A program made the translations under genes and the position numbers. DNA of 42,086 bases, from the NCBI GenBank assembly GCA_004570425.1, contig SPQJ01000038.1:1-42086 (forward strand), given 5' to 3'. The DNA comes from Bacillus sp. AZ43 (GTDB lineage: Bacteria > Actinomycetota > Actinomycetes > Mycobacteriales > Geodermatophilaceae). Positions 24,174 through 32,349 of the stretch are shown here, piece after piece. How positions within the stretch are numbered: position 1 is the stretch's first letter; every line of letters begins with the position of its first letter. The notes beneath the pieces are model-generated. The model searched no databases and was not told where the DNA came from. It saw only the letters and a list, made by a program, of their open reading frames with translations.

Positions 24174-25754
24174 TCAGGGGCGCCGGCCGGCCACCAGCAC
24201 CGCGTCGTGGACCGTGGCCACGTCGCCCTCGTGCGAGCCGGCCGGCCGCTCGACGGTGTCGGCCACCCGGACGTCCCACGCGTCGCCGTCCAGCGACTCC
24301 GCGATCTCCTCGGCGGTGAAGAACATGCCGGGCACGTTCGGCCGGTTCGCCCCGTGCTCGAGGTCGAGCGCGTGGTGGCCGGCGATCACGAGCGTCCCAC
24401 CTGGGGCGACCGCCGCGGCCGCCGCCGCGAACAGCCGCCGGCGGGGCTCCTCGGGCAGGTGGATGAACTGGGTGGAGACCAGGTCGAAAGCGCGCTGCTG
24501 CGGCGTCCACTCGGTCAGGTCGGCGTGCACCCAGGTGATCCGCCCCGCGACCTCCGGCCCGGCCTCGGCGGCGTGCGCGGCGGCCCGCTCCAGGGCGACG
24601 GTCGAGAAGTCGACGGCGGTGACGCGCCAGCCGCGGGCGGCCAGCCAGATCGCGTCGCCGCCCTCGCCGCAGCCGAGGTCGAGCGCCGTGCCGGGTGCCA
24701 GGTCGGAGGCGTGGGCGACCAGCTGCGCGTTGGGCCGGCCGCTCCACACGTGCGCGTGGGCCCGGTAGCGCTCCTCCCACCACTCCGCGTCGAAGTGCAG
24801 CGCGTCGCGGCGCTGCTGGACGGCGATCCGGGTGTCCTCGGCGTTGAGGTCGGCGTTGATCGCCGCGGCCACCTTGACCGCCGTCGCCGCGGAGCCGATC
24901 ACCTGCGCGTGCAGCTCGGTGACGTTGCCGGCGACGTGGACCCCGGGGACGGCGGTGGCGCCGGTGTTGGGCTCGGCGGCGATGTAGCTGCCGACCTCGA
25001 CGCCCATCATCTCCAGAGGAGTGGGCTCCAGGCCGAGGGCGGCGAGCAGCCCGCCGCGGGCCACCATCCGGGTGGCGACCACGAGGGCCTGCCGTGCCAC
25101 GACGGCACCGTCGGCCAGCCGGACCCCCGAGAGCTGCCCGTCGGTGGTCTCCAGGCCGGCGACCTCGCCGTCGACGACGGTGATGTCGCGGGCGGCGAGC
25201 TGCTCGGCCTCCTCCTCGGTCGGGGCCGGGCCGGTGTGCCGGAAGAGGACGACGTCGTCGCTCCACTGCCGCCACATCAGCGCCTGGTGCACGCCGAACG
25301 GGCCGCCGAGGACGCCGATCGCGCCGTCGCGCACCTCCCAGCCGTGGCAGTACGGGCAGTGCAGGACGTCGGTCCCCCACAGCTCGCGCACGCCGGCGAC
25401 CTCGGGCAGCTCGTCGACCAGGCCGGTGGCGACCAGCAGACGCCGGGCGCGGACCGCCCGCCCGTCGTCGAGGACGACGCGAAAGCCGCCGCCGTCCAGT
25501 CGTTCCACCGCGCTCACCCGGCCGTCGGTGACCTCGCCGCCGTATCGCGCCACCTCCGCGCGCCCGTCGGCCATGAGGTGCGCCGGCGGGGTGCCCTCCC
25601 GGCCCAGGGAGTTGTGCACCCCGGCGGCCGGGGCGTTGCGCTGCTCGCCGGCGTCGACCACCAGCACCCGTCGTCGCGCGCGGGACAGCGTCAGCGCACC
25701 GCTGAGCCCGGCGGCCCCACCGCCGATGACGACCACGTCGTACTTCTCGTCCAT
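24174..25754 (-). CDS. Fusion: thioredoxin-reductase-like flavoprotein plus SAM-dependent methyltransferase
   Basis: The 526-residue protein joins two complete domains. Residues 1-310 are a TrxB-like NAD(P)H/FAD oxidoreductase: FAD motif VVIGGGAAGLSGA (8-20), the redox CPYC (133-136) and GVHVAGNVTE (271-280). Residues 320-526 are a class I methyltransferase with motif I ALDLGCGEGGDA (357-368) and the acidic end of strand 2 in TAVDFS. Proteins of this two-domain design are known in actinobacteria, but the substrate is not. One idea is thiol or metalloid chemistry: a reduced centre made by the first domain is methylated by the second. The start is ATG at 25754 with a good GAGGAG. It diverges from an XRE-cupin regulator. 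Confidence 0.9.
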   Translation of the reverse strand: MDEKYDVVVIGGGAAGLSGALTLSRARRRVLVVDAGEQRNAPAAGVHNSLGREGTPPAHLMADGRAEVARYGGEVTDGRVSAVERLDGGGFRVVLDDGRAVRARRLLVATGLVDELPEVAGVRELWGTDVLHCPYCHGWEVRDGAIGVLGGPFGVHQALMWRQWSDDVVLFRHTGPAPTEEEAEQLAARDITVVDGEVAGLETTDGQLSGVRLADGAVVARQALVVATRMVARGGLLAALGLEPTPLEMMGVEVGSYIAAEPNTGATAVPGVHVAGNVTELHAQVIGSAATAVKVAAAINADLNAEDTRIAVQQRRDALHFDAEWWEERYRAHAHVWSGRPNAQLVAHASDLAPGTALDLGCGEGGDAIWLAARGWRVTAVDFSTVALERAAAHAAEAGPEVAGRITWVHADLTEWTPQQRAFDLVSTQFIHLPEEPRRRLFAAAAAAVAPGGTLVIAGHHALDLEHGANRPNVPGMFFTAEEIAESLDGDAWDVRVADTVERPAGSHEGDVATVHDAVLVAGRRP

Positions 25755-25821
25755 GTCGTCTCCTCCGTTGTCGGGAACGCGGTCGACTGTGCGCCCCACC
25801 CTGCGGTTCTGACAACTATCG

Positions 25822-25836
25822 TTGCCGGTATGGCAA
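25822..25836. promoter_or_regulatory. Inverted repeat overlapping the XRE-cupin start codon
   Basis: TTGCC-GGTAT-GGCAA spans the ATG of the regulator. A CAAC/GTTG pair lies just before it (25813-25824). The intergenic gap to the divergent fusion gene is only 75 bases, so a dimer bound here could control both promoters. This fits autoregulation by the XRE-cupin protein, but it is inferred. Confidence 0.45.
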
Positions 25837-26414
25837 ACGAGTTCGGCGATGTCCTGGCGGCCGTGGGCGCCCGGCTGCGCGACTTGCGGCAGCAGCGGGG
25901 TGCGACGCTGGCGGAGCTGTCGGCGACGACCGGGATCTCGGTGAGCACGCTGTCGCGGCTGGAGTCCGGTCAGCGGCGACCGACCCTCGAGCTGCTCCTC
26001 CCCCTGGCCCGCGCGCACCAGGTGCCGCTGGACGAGCTGGTCGACGCCCCCGAGACCGGTGATCCGCGCATCCACCCGAAGCCGTTCACCCACCACGGCA
26101 TCACCGTGGTCCCGCTGACCCGCCGCCCGGGCGGTCTGCAGGCGTTCAAGCAGATCTACCCGCCGCGCTGGCCGGGGCGGGCGCCGGAGCAGCAGTCGCA
26201 CGAGGGCTACGAGTGGCTCTACGTCCTCAACGGCGAGCTGCGCCTGCTGCTCGGCGACAACGACCTCACGCTGCGCCCCGGCGACGTCGTCGAGTTCGAC
26301 ACCCACGTGCCGCACGCCTTCGCCACCGGCGACCGGCCGGCGGAGGTGCTGTGCCTGTTCGGCCCCCAGGGCGAGCGGGTGCACGTCCGAGCCCGGCCCG
26401 CCGGCCGGGGCTGA
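25830..26414 (+). CDS. XRE-family regulator with C-terminal cupin domain
   Basis: The 194-residue protein has an N-terminal helix-turn-helix (about 10-65, with TLAELSATTGISVSTLSRLE followed by SGQRRPT) and a cupin sensor (about 105-185: HEGYEWLYVLNGELRLLLGD...LRPGDVVEFDTHVPHAF). Regulators of this layout sense small ligands in the cupin. The divergent position, 75 bases from the TrxB-methyltransferase fusion, makes that gene the most likely target. The start is ATG at 25830 without a clear ribosome-binding site, so the message may be leaderless. Confidence 0.9.
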   Translation: MANEFGDVLAAVGARLRDLRQQRGATLAELSATTGISVSTLSRLESGQRRPTLELLLPLARAHQVPLDELVDAPETGDPRIHPKPFTHHGITVVPLTRRPGGLQAFKQIYPPRWPGRAPEQQSHEGYEWLYVLNGELRLLLGDNDLTLRPGDVVEFDTHVPHAFATGDRPAEVLCLFGPQGERVHVRARPAGRG

Positions 26415-26417
26415 GGG

Positions 26418-27194
26418 CTACCGCGGCACGTCGTCCAGGATCCGGCCGCGCGCCACGAGCTCGACCACCAGCCAGACGGCGACAATCTCGGCGACCAGCA
26501 GGCCGATCAGCACCAGGAGCTGCGCGGCACCGGCCTCCAGCGGCGAACCGCCGCCCAGCAGGACGCCGACGAAGGCGCCCGGGAGGGTGACCAGGCCGAC
26601 GGTCCTGGTCTGGTCCAGCGGCGGCACCAGCGCGGTCGCCGCGGCCGGCCGGACGACCTCGAGGACGGCGTCCCGGCGGAGGAGCCCGAGGGACAGCGCG
26701 GCCTCCACCTCGCCGCGGCGGGAGTGCAGCTCGTCGCGCACCCGCTGCCCGGAGAGCGACGCGGCGCTCATCGCGCCGCCGATCAGGATGCCGGCGACGG
26801 GGATGACGGCCACCCCGCGCAGCGGGACGGCCCCGCTCGCCACGACCAGTGCGGCGACGGGGAGGGCGCCAGCGGTGACGGCCAGCGCCACGGGGAGCAG
26901 GCGCCGGCCCCGGTCGGGTGCAACGAGCCGCTTCCCGGTCGCGCGTCCGGCGGCGGTCACCGCGGCGATGGCGACCATCAGGGCGACGAAGGCGGCCGAC
27001 AGCCACAGCGAGTCGACGACCACCAGGAGGACAGCGGACACCGCGGCCAGCTGAGCGGCCGCCCGGAGGCTCGCCACGGCAACCGGCCGCTCCCGGACCA
27101 GGCCCGACCAGCGCCCGGCCAGCGCGGCGAGCACCGCCAGGACGACCAGGACGGCGGCGAGCCGCGGACCGAAGTCGACGACGGAGGCCCCCAC
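26418..27194 (-). CDS. FetB/UPF0014-family ABC-type permease
   Basis: A 258-residue membrane protein with seven or so hydrophobic segments and the family pattern: VIPVAGILIGGAMSAASLSG in the middle and QTRTVGLVTLPGAFVGVLLGG near the C-terminus. FetB works with the ATPase FetA in iron export and oxidative-stress resistance in E. coli. No ATPase gene is adjacent: upstream is a secreted lipase and downstream a convergent regulator. Either the partner is elsewhere or the protein acts alone. The start is GTG at 27194. Its end is three bases from the convergent XRE-cupin gene. Confidence 0.85.
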   Translation of the reverse strand: MGASVVDFGPRLAAVLVVLAVLAALAGRWSGLVRERPVAVASLRAAAQLAAVSAVLLVVVDSLWLSAAFVALMVAIAAVTAAGRATGKRLVAPDRGRRLLPVALAVTAGALPVAALVVASGAVPLRGVAVIPVAGILIGGAMSAASLSGQRVRDELHSRRGEVEAALSLGLLRRDAVLEVVRPAAATALVPPLDQTRTVGLVTLPGAFVGVLLGGGSPLEAGAAQLLVLIGLLVAEIVAVWLVVELVARGRILDDVPR

Positions 27195-27243
27195 GGCGGG
27201 AGATCATGCCGGTCGCCGGCTCCGGTCCGCGGCAGCGGGCCGG

Positions 27244-28113
27244 TCAGGCCAGCTTCAGCACCGCCATCGTCTGGGCGGCCATGCCGGCCTCGCCGAGCGC
27301 GTTCGGGTGGACGACGACGGGGTTGGTGGTCTGCAGCACAGGCTCGATCCAGCGGACGCCGATCTGCTGGCAGGCGTCGTGGCCCTCGGAGACCTGCGCC
27401 ATGTCCACGAACGTCACACCGGTCTCGGCGGCGGCCTTCGCGACGACCTCGTTGAGCGTCGCCTGCAGGCTGCGCAGGTAGGGGACGTCCCCCTCGGCGA
27501 TCGGCAGCTTGTCGAAGCAGCTGCCGGTCGCCGGCACGATCCACGGGTAGCCGAGGATCGCGACCTCGGCGTCCGGTGCGGCATCCCGCGTGGCCTGCAG
27601 TGCCTCCACCAGGGACGGGTAGGTGACGTTCCGGACGGTGTCCTCGAACTGGGAGCCGTACTGGTCCTTGCAGGGACTGCCCTTGCCCAGCGTGGACGCC
27701 CCTGCGGTGCCGCAGGCGATGATCGAGTTGATGAAGACGCCGCTGTCGTTGCCGCCGATGGTCATCGTGACCAGATCGGTCTCGGCCGAGAGCGCGGCGA
27801 GCTGCGGGGCGACCCCGCGGTACTGCTCGGCGAAGTAGTCACCGGTGTCCGCGCCGCCGCAGGTGACGTCGGTGAGCTGCGCTCCGATCTGGGCGGCGAT
27901 GACGTTCGGGTAGTTGCGGAGGGAGCGCAGGCACTGCACCGGCGCGGTGGGGTCGGGCGGCAGCACGCCGGACGCGGCGCTGTACGAGTCCCCCATCGCG
28001 ACGTACTGCACCGGCTCGACCGGCTTGGGCTTCTTCGGGGCGGCCTGCGCCGACGGCGTCGTGACCAGCACGCTCAGGACGGAGGCGAGGACACAAGCAG
28101 CGAGACGTCGCAC
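27244..28113 (-). CDS. Secreted SGNH/GDSL lipase or esterase
   Basis: The 289-residue protein has a signal peptide (RRLAACVLASVLSVLVTT..AQA, cleavage near 24) and the SGNH blocks: GDSYSAASG with Ser43, GGADTGDY, IGGNDSG and the C-terminal VHPNALGE with His269. Six cysteines (61, 85, 134, 148, 199, 248) would form three disulfides, as in Streptomyces secreted lipases. The likely job is hydrolysis of lipids or acyl esters outside the cell. The start is GTG at 28113 with GGGAG 5 bases upstream. Confidence 0.9.
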   Translation of the reverse strand: MRRLAACVLASVLSVLVTTPSAQAAPKKPKPVEPVQYVAMGDSYSAASGVLPPDPTAPVQCLRSLRNYPNVIAAQIGAQLTDVTCGGADTGDYFAEQYRGVAPQLAALSAETDLVTMTIGGNDSGVFINSIIACGTAGASTLGKGSPCKDQYGSQFEDTVRNVTYPSLVEALQATRDAAPDAEVAILGYPWIVPATGSCFDKLPIAEGDVPYLRSLQATLNEVVAKAAAETGVTFVDMAQVSEGHDACQQIGVRWIEPVLQTTNPVVVHPNALGEAGMAAQTMAVLKLA

Positions 28114-28191
28114 GGGATCTCCCGGTGGCCGGAGGGACTTGCCCGCTACAACGGCCGAGGACGTTCCCGGTTACGCGGGTCACAGGTAGCT

Positions 28192-28701
28192 CTACGGGCC
28201 CACACCCGCCCGGGTGGTCGCGGCCTCGTCCGAGAGAGCCAGGAGCTGGGCCGTGTGGCCCGGCAGCTCCACCTCGGCGAGGCCCACCAGGAGATCGCCC
28301 AGCGCCACCGCCTGGTCGAGGAGGACCTCCCCTCCGGAGACCAGCCGGGCGGGCACCGGTGAGTCGAGTTCGTGCGCGGTCAGCGTGGGGCGGAGGGCGC
28401 ACAGGGCCTCCCCCTGGGCGCGGATGCGATCCCGGAGACCGGCGCTGCCGCCGGCGAGGCGGACCAACCGCCCGATGGTCCAGCCATCACTGGCGATGCG
28501 GTTGTCGTAGAGGGCATGGGTCCCCGACGCCACGGCAGCGACCGTGGCCAGGGTGGTCGCGGTGACCAGGCTGACGTGGGCCAGGACCTGGTCCGCGTCC
28601 CACTCGTCGGCCGGCCTGTCACCGGTGTCGGCGGCGGCCACGGTGGCGGCCGCCTCGAGCAGATCGCGGTAGGCGGTGGCGAGCAGTTCGCTGTCCGACA
28701 T
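28192..28701 (-). CDS. MDMPI/DinB-like four-helix protein
   Basis: A 169-residue all-helical protein with the metal-site-like segment EWDADQVLAHVSL (His42) near the N-terminus, as in the MDMPI-N/DinB superfamily. It lacks the second and third histidines of the classical metal triad, so it may not bind metal. The start is ATG at 28701. It is 89 bases downstream of the DUF899 gene and may be the last gene of that transcript. No substrate is assigned. Confidence 0.65.
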   Translation of the reverse strand: MSDSELLATAYRDLLEAAATVAAADTGDRPADEWDADQVLAHVSLVTATTLATVAAVASGTHALYDNRIASDGWTIGRLVRLAGGSAGLRDRIRAQGEALCALRPTLTAHELDSPVPARLVSGGEVLLDQAVALGDLLVGLAEVELPGHTAQLLALSDEAATTRAGVGP

Positions 28702-28790
28702 GGGGTCGTCCTCCTGGAGTGTCCGTGGGCGTCGTCGCGGAGCGGGTGACCGGACGGCTGTTGGTGGTGGGGTGGCGGTCCCGGTCGTCG

Positions 28791-29648
28791 TCAGCAGCAC
28801 CCCTCCTCGCGCTGCCCCGACCCGTGCCGTCCCCCGTGGGCCAGGCGCCCGGGGCCGGTGCCGAGATCGTCGGATCGCCCCTCCGCCAGGCGGGGCCATT
28901 GCGCTATCGGGCGGCCGTCGCGGCGATACGGGTTCGCGCCCGCAACCGCCCACTCCTGTGGCCACCCGGCCGGGGAGTCCTCCCACGCCTCCCGCCGGCC
29001 GTACACGGTCAGGTCGAGCAATCCGTAGGTGTTGTCCATCGCCTCCACCCCGCGGCGCGTCGTCCAGTAGGTCTCGAACACCCGATCGCCGTCGCGCAGG
29101 TAGCAGACGAGATGCATCAAGCCGATCTGACGCCCCACGAGGAGCGCGTCGAGAGACGGCAGCGCCGAGAACCACGGGACGTCCCACCCCATGAAGTCGC
29201 GATAACGCACGCCGGCCTCGTACGGGGCCTGGCTGAAGACGGCGAACGTGACGTCCCGGGAGTGCAGCTGGGAGAGCTCCCGGACCTGACCGGTGTAGAA
29301 CGTGCAGCCCTCGCACTGGTGCGCCGCCGAGCGACCGCTGTGCCACATGAAGTAGTAGGCGATCAGCTGCTCGCGCCCGTCGAAGGCGTCGAGGAGGGTG
29401 AGCGCACCACCAGGGCCCTCCAGCAGCAGCGTCCCGTCGACCTCCACCACCGGTAACCGCCGTCGTGCCGCGGCGATCGCATCGCCTTCGCGGGTGTGCG
29501 CCTTCTCCCGAACGCGCAGCCGGTCCAGCTCGGCCTGGAAGGCGGCCCGGCCGACGACCGTGGGCCGGACAGGCGCGCTCCGGCGGGGCGCCGGCCTCGC
29601 GGCCTGGGCGCCTCCGGCGGACCCGGCACCCGCATCGTGCCGGTTCAC
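28791..29648 (-). CDS. DUF899 family (thioredoxin-like fold) protein
   Basis: The 285-residue protein has the DUF899 signs: RRRLPVVEVDG (62-72), YYFMWHSG, CEGCTFYTG with Cys112 and Cys115, and a long C-terminal half with FMGWDVPWFSA and VFETYWTTRRGVEAMDN. Family members have a thioredoxin-like fold; the reaction is not known. The CxxC pair and the final Cys-Cys suggest a redox or thiol role. The start is GTG at 29648, in a four-base overlap with the stop of the MFS gene, so the two are translated together. Confidence 0.85.
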   Translation of the reverse strand: MNRHDAGAGSAGGAQAARPAPRRSAPVRPTVVGRAAFQAELDRLRVREKAHTREGDAIAAARRRLPVVEVDGTLLLEGPGGALTLLDAFDGREQLIAYYFMWHSGRSAAHQCEGCTFYTGQVRELSQLHSRDVTFAVFSQAPYEAGVRYRDFMGWDVPWFSALPSLDALLVGRQIGLMHLVCYLRDGDRVFETYWTTRRGVEAMDNTYGLLDLTVYGRREAWEDSPAGWPQEWAVAGANPYRRDGRPIAQWPRLAEGRSDDLGTGPGRLAHGGRHGSGQREEGCC

Positions 29649-31147
29649 GACCGCTCTCCTGTCCGTCCGCGAGGTCCGGGGGCAGGGACCTCCCCGACCT
29701 CGGGCACGCGGGCGAAGCCGATGGCGGCCGTCACGACTCCGAGCAGCGCCAGGAGGCCGACCACGGTGAAGGCCACCTGGAAGCCGCGGAGCCCGGAGCC
29801 GGCGACGAGCGCGGTCGACACGGCGGCGACACCGGCCGCTCCGCCGATCTCCCGCATGGTCTCCACGAGGCCGGAGGCCAGCCCCGCATCCGACCGCGCC
29901 ACCCCGGCCAGTGCGCCGAGCTGCAGGGCCGGGCCGCAGAACCCGAAGCCGACGCCGGCGAGCAGGAAGGCGGGTAGCAGGTCTGCGGCGTAAGCCGCGT
30001 CGGCCGGGAGCCTCGCCATCCAGCATGCGCCGACCGCGACGAGCCACAGGCCGATGAGCAGCACCCTCCGCGTGCCGACCCGGGCGACCAGGCGGGCCCC
30101 GGCCACGGCGGATGCGAAGACGGTGACCGTCGTCGCGAGCCACGCTGTCCCGGCCCGGGCGGGCGAGTAGCCCAGCACCTGTTGCATCAGGAGAGATCCG
30201 ACGAAGATGAACGACAGCAGGGCGCAGAACGCCAGGAAGGCGGTGACGTTCGCCGTCACGAGCGAACGGTTCCGCACCACGACCGCCGGCACGAGCGGTC
30301 GAGCCGACCGCGCCTCGATCCGCACGAAAGCCGCCAGCAGCGCCACGGCGACGGCGAACAGCGCCACCGTCGAACCGGAGGACCAGGCGTGCGTGGCGCC
30401 GTGGTGCACCGCGTAGACGAACACCAGCAGTCCCGCGGTGACCGTGGTAGCCCCGGCGGTGTCGAGGCGCTCGAACGGGTCGCCGCTCCGGTCCGGGGTC
30501 AGGAACACCACGGCCGTCGCGATCAGCAGCACCCCGATCGGCACGTTGACGAGGAACGCCCAGCGCCAGCCGGGGCCGGAGGCCAGCAGCCCGCCGACGA
30601 CCACGCCCACGGTTCCGGCCAGCCCTCCGACGCCTCCGAACAGTCCGATGGCCCGGTCCCGCGCGGGCCCCTCGTCGAACGTGACGGCCAGCAGCGACAA
30701 GGCAGCCGGTACCACCAGCGCTGCGCCGAAGCCCTGCACGCCCCGCGCCGCGACGAGGAGACCGGCGTGCTGCGCGGCGCCGGCCACGAGGGAGGCGCCG
30801 GTGAACACGGCGAGGCCGGCCAGGAAGACGCGTCGACGTCCGACGCGGTCGGCAAGCCGTCCGCCGAGCAGGAGGAACCCGCCGAGCAGCAGGCCGTACG
30901 CGACGACCACCCACTGCACGGTGCTGTGCCCGACCCCGAGATCGCGCTGGATGGACGCCAGCGCGACGTTCACGATGGCGGTGTCGAGACCCACCATCGC
31001 CATGGCGGTGCAGGCGAGGACGAGGACGAGGCGCCCGGAGGCGGGCGCCGTCGCAGGTTGCCCGTGGGCGGTAGCGCCCCGGCGGCCCACCGCTCGGCGG
31101 AGTGCGGCTCCGTCAGGGGCGGTCGTGTCGCACGGCTGATCGCTCAT
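29645..31147 (-). CDS. MFS multidrug-type transporter, DHA2 (EmrB/QacA) family
   Basis: A 500-residue inner-membrane exporter with about 14 hydrophobic helices. Signature motifs: GLDTAIVNVAL (motif D1 in helix 1), GGRLADRVGRRR (motif A), and RGVQGFGAALVVPAAL (motif B). The family exports drugs and metabolites using the proton gradient. The first 40 residues are polar and Pro/Ala-rich. The start is ATG at 31147 with AGGAAGG upstream. Overlap with the DUF899 gene links transporter and DUF899 protein in one function, not yet known. Confidence 0.92.
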   Translation of the reverse strand: MSDQPCDTTAPDGAALRRAVGRRGATAHGQPATAPASGRLVLVLACTAMAMVGLDTAIVNVALASIQRDLGVGHSTVQWVVVAYGLLLGGFLLLGGRLADRVGRRRVFLAGLAVFTGASLVAGAAQHAGLLVAARGVQGFGAALVVPAALSLLAVTFDEGPARDRAIGLFGGVGGLAGTVGVVVGGLLASGPGWRWAFLVNVPIGVLLIATAVVFLTPDRSGDPFERLDTAGATTVTAGLLVFVYAVHHGATHAWSSGSTVALFAVAVALLAAFVRIEARSARPLVPAVVVRNRSLVTANVTAFLAFCALLSFIFVGSLLMQQVLGYSPARAGTAWLATTVTVFASAVAGARLVARVGTRRVLLIGLWLVAVGACWMARLPADAAYAADLLPAFLLAGVGFGFCGPALQLGALAGVARSDAGLASGLVETMREIGGAAGVAAVSTALVAGSGLRGFQVAFTVVGLLALLGVVTAAIGFARVPEVGEVPAPGPRGRTGERS

Positions 31148-31275
31148 GGCACCTTCCTGCCGCTCCGCTCGTCGTGATCAGGTGGTGATCGCTGCTGTTC
31201 CGGGCGCGCGGCACCGCCGCGGTGGAGCGCGTGGGCTCCGGTCGCGGTGGTGCCCGCGCCGTCGATCCGTGCCGC
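31148..31275. promoter_or_regulatory. Region between ArsR gene and MFS start, with a GATCA-N5-TGATC repeat
   Basis: The 128 bases hold an inverted repeat GATCA-GGTGG-TGATC (31176-31190), 29 bases upstream of the MFS start codon. It is placed as an operator would be. It differs from the TTGCA repeats upstream of the SRPBCC gene, so the MFS operon may have its own regulator. Confidence 0.4.
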
Positions 31276-31617
31276 TCAGGGCCGGATCGGTCGATCCGGC
31301 TCGTCCCGCTCGGCCAGTTCCTTGATGCTCCGCAGTCGCGACTCCCACGACCGGCCGATCCGATCGAGCTCGCGGGCGAGCGCGCTCAGCCGGGCGCCGA
31401 CGGCGATGTGGACGACTTCGCGTCCACGCTGCTCGGACTCCACCAGCCCGACTTCACGGAGCACCTCGAGGTGCTTGGCGATCGCCTGCCTGCTCACCGG
31501 GAACACCCGGGCCAGCGCGGAGGCGGACTGCGCACCCTCGCCGAGGCGGGCAAGGATGTCCCACCGGGTCGGATCGGCGAGCGCGGCGCACACGGTGGAC
31601 AGGTCCGATGCCCTCAT
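31276..31617 (-). CDS. ArsR-family transcriptional regulator
   Basis: The 113-residue protein is a winged helix-turn-helix: ALADPTRWDILARLGEG, SASALARVFPVSRQAIAKHL (recognition helix), EVLREVGLVESEQRGREVVH (wing). It has no metal-binding Cys motif such as CVC, so it is of the non-metal ArsR type that is often paired with SRPBCC proteins. The start is ATG at 31617 in an ATGA overlap with the upstream SRPBCC stop. The likely binding sites are the TTGCA repeats at 32124-32176. Confidence 0.88.
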   Translation of the reverse strand: MRASDLSTVCAALADPTRWDILARLGEGAQSASALARVFPVSRQAIAKHLEVLREVGLVESEQRGREVVHIAVGARLSALARELDRIGRSWESRLRSIKELAERDEPDRPIRP

Positions 31618-32099
31618 GCCCTGGCGTCTCCGCCGGCCTCGACGAACGCCTTGGCCGCCGCGAGCTCGTCCGTCCAGCCGCGCGCGTTGCCCTCCCGCTC
31701 CTTCAGCCACACGGCCGGGTCCTCCGACAGAGTGGAGAAACCGCTCTCCACGACCCGGAGCGTGACCCCGCCACCGGCGCGCTCGTCGACCCAGAACTCG
31801 ACGAGGGTGCCCTCCGACGAGTTCCGGAACGGGGTGCCGAGCCAGCGGAACGCCGCGTACCGGGGCTTGTCCAGTCGAACGGTGCGGAAGCGGAACTCAC
31901 CCAGCGTCGGATGCGCCACGACCGCGACGTCGCCCTCGTAGCGGAGATCGGGGTCGGGGTCGACCGTGCCGTCGTTGATGTACCAGCCCGGTCGGACGAC
32001 CAGGTCCCAGACACGGGCGGCCGGCGCGTCGATGTCGATCTGCCGGGCGACCCGGTCCAGGTCGTCCAGCTCCGTGGCGGTGTGCGTGGCGTCCGTCAT
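31614..32099 (-). CDS. SRPBCC (AHSA1/START-like) ligand-binding protein
   Basis: The 161-residue protein begins with RQIDIDAPAARVWDLVVRPG and ends with an amphipathic helix (WTDELAAAKAFVEAGG), the ordinary SRPBCC fold with a hydrophobic cavity. Pairs of SRPBCC and ArsR genes are common in actinobacteria, and the first may provide the ligand or process it. The start is ATG at 32099 with GGGAGG 4-5 bases upstream. First gene of the minus-strand group. Confidence 0.87.
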   Translation of the reverse strand: MTDATHTATELDDLDRVARQIDIDAPAARVWDLVVRPGWYINDGTVDPDPDLRYEGDVAVVAHPTLGEFRFRTVRLDKPRYAAFRWLGTPFRNSSEGTLVEFWVDERAGGGVTLRVVESGFSTLSEDPAVWLKEREGNARGWTDELAAAKAFVEAGGDARA

Positions 32100-32123
32100 G
32101 GGTTCCTCCCGGTCTCGTTGATC

Positions 32124-32176
32124 TGCAATACGATGGTTGCACATCGGCCTACGTCCGTGCAACTGTTCAGTTGCAC
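32124..32176 (-). promoter_or_regulatory. Promoter/operator of the SRPBCC-ArsR genes with repeated TTGCA half-sites
   Basis: Two inverted repeats are present: TGCAA-N8-TTGCA (32124-32141) and the perfect GTGCAACTG-TT-CAGTTGCAC (32157-32176). The inner half-sites also pair (GTTGCAC at 32136 with GTGCAAC at 32157). TGCAAC/GTTGCA repeats are the usual operator style of ArsR proteins of this group, so autoregulation by the ArsR gene is likely. The start codon is about 25 bases away. Confidence 0.65.
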
Positions 32177-32269
32177 TTTCCGGGGAGCGTGGCTCAGCCG
32201 AAGGGGGACGAGCCCGGTGTCGTACCGGCACGGGTGTACCGGGAGGGGGCCTCCGGCGGATACGACGAA

Positions 32270-32301
32270 GCCCCTGAGGGGCGTCTCCGCCGGTCAGGGG
32301 C
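32270..32301 (-). terminator. Terminator following the tRNA 3' fragment
   Basis: GCCCCTGA and TCAGGGGC form an 8-bp stem. On the minus strand the hairpin starts seven bases after the CCA end of the tRNA fragment and is followed by TTCGTCGT. This is where a native tRNA terminator would be. Confidence 0.65.
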
Positions 32302-32307
32302 CTGGGG

Positions 32308-32349
32308 TGGCTCCCCCGACTGGACTCGAACCAGTAACCCTGCGATTTG
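32308..32349 (-). other. 3' fragment of a tRNA gene (probable attachment site of an integrated element)
   Basis: Read on the minus strand the segment gives AATCGCAGGGTT, then a perfect T arm (ACTGG-TTCGAGT-CCAGT), then the acceptor strand CGGGGGA, discriminator G and encoded CCA. The matching 5' acceptor strand TCCCCCG and the D arm are absent upstream, where the sequence is unrelated. A tRNA beginning with U1 (Asn or Gln type) is implied. Such 3' pieces, cut at the anticodon loop, are the usual att sites left by tyrosine integrases. No integrase gene is in the window. Confidence 0.7.

Noticed and set aside
22175-25815. Several very long minus-strand frames antisense to the sortase and hydrolase genes
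   Set aside because: They are Arg/Gly/Ala-rich shadows caused by high GC, with no motifs; sense-strand genes have complete catalytic motifs.
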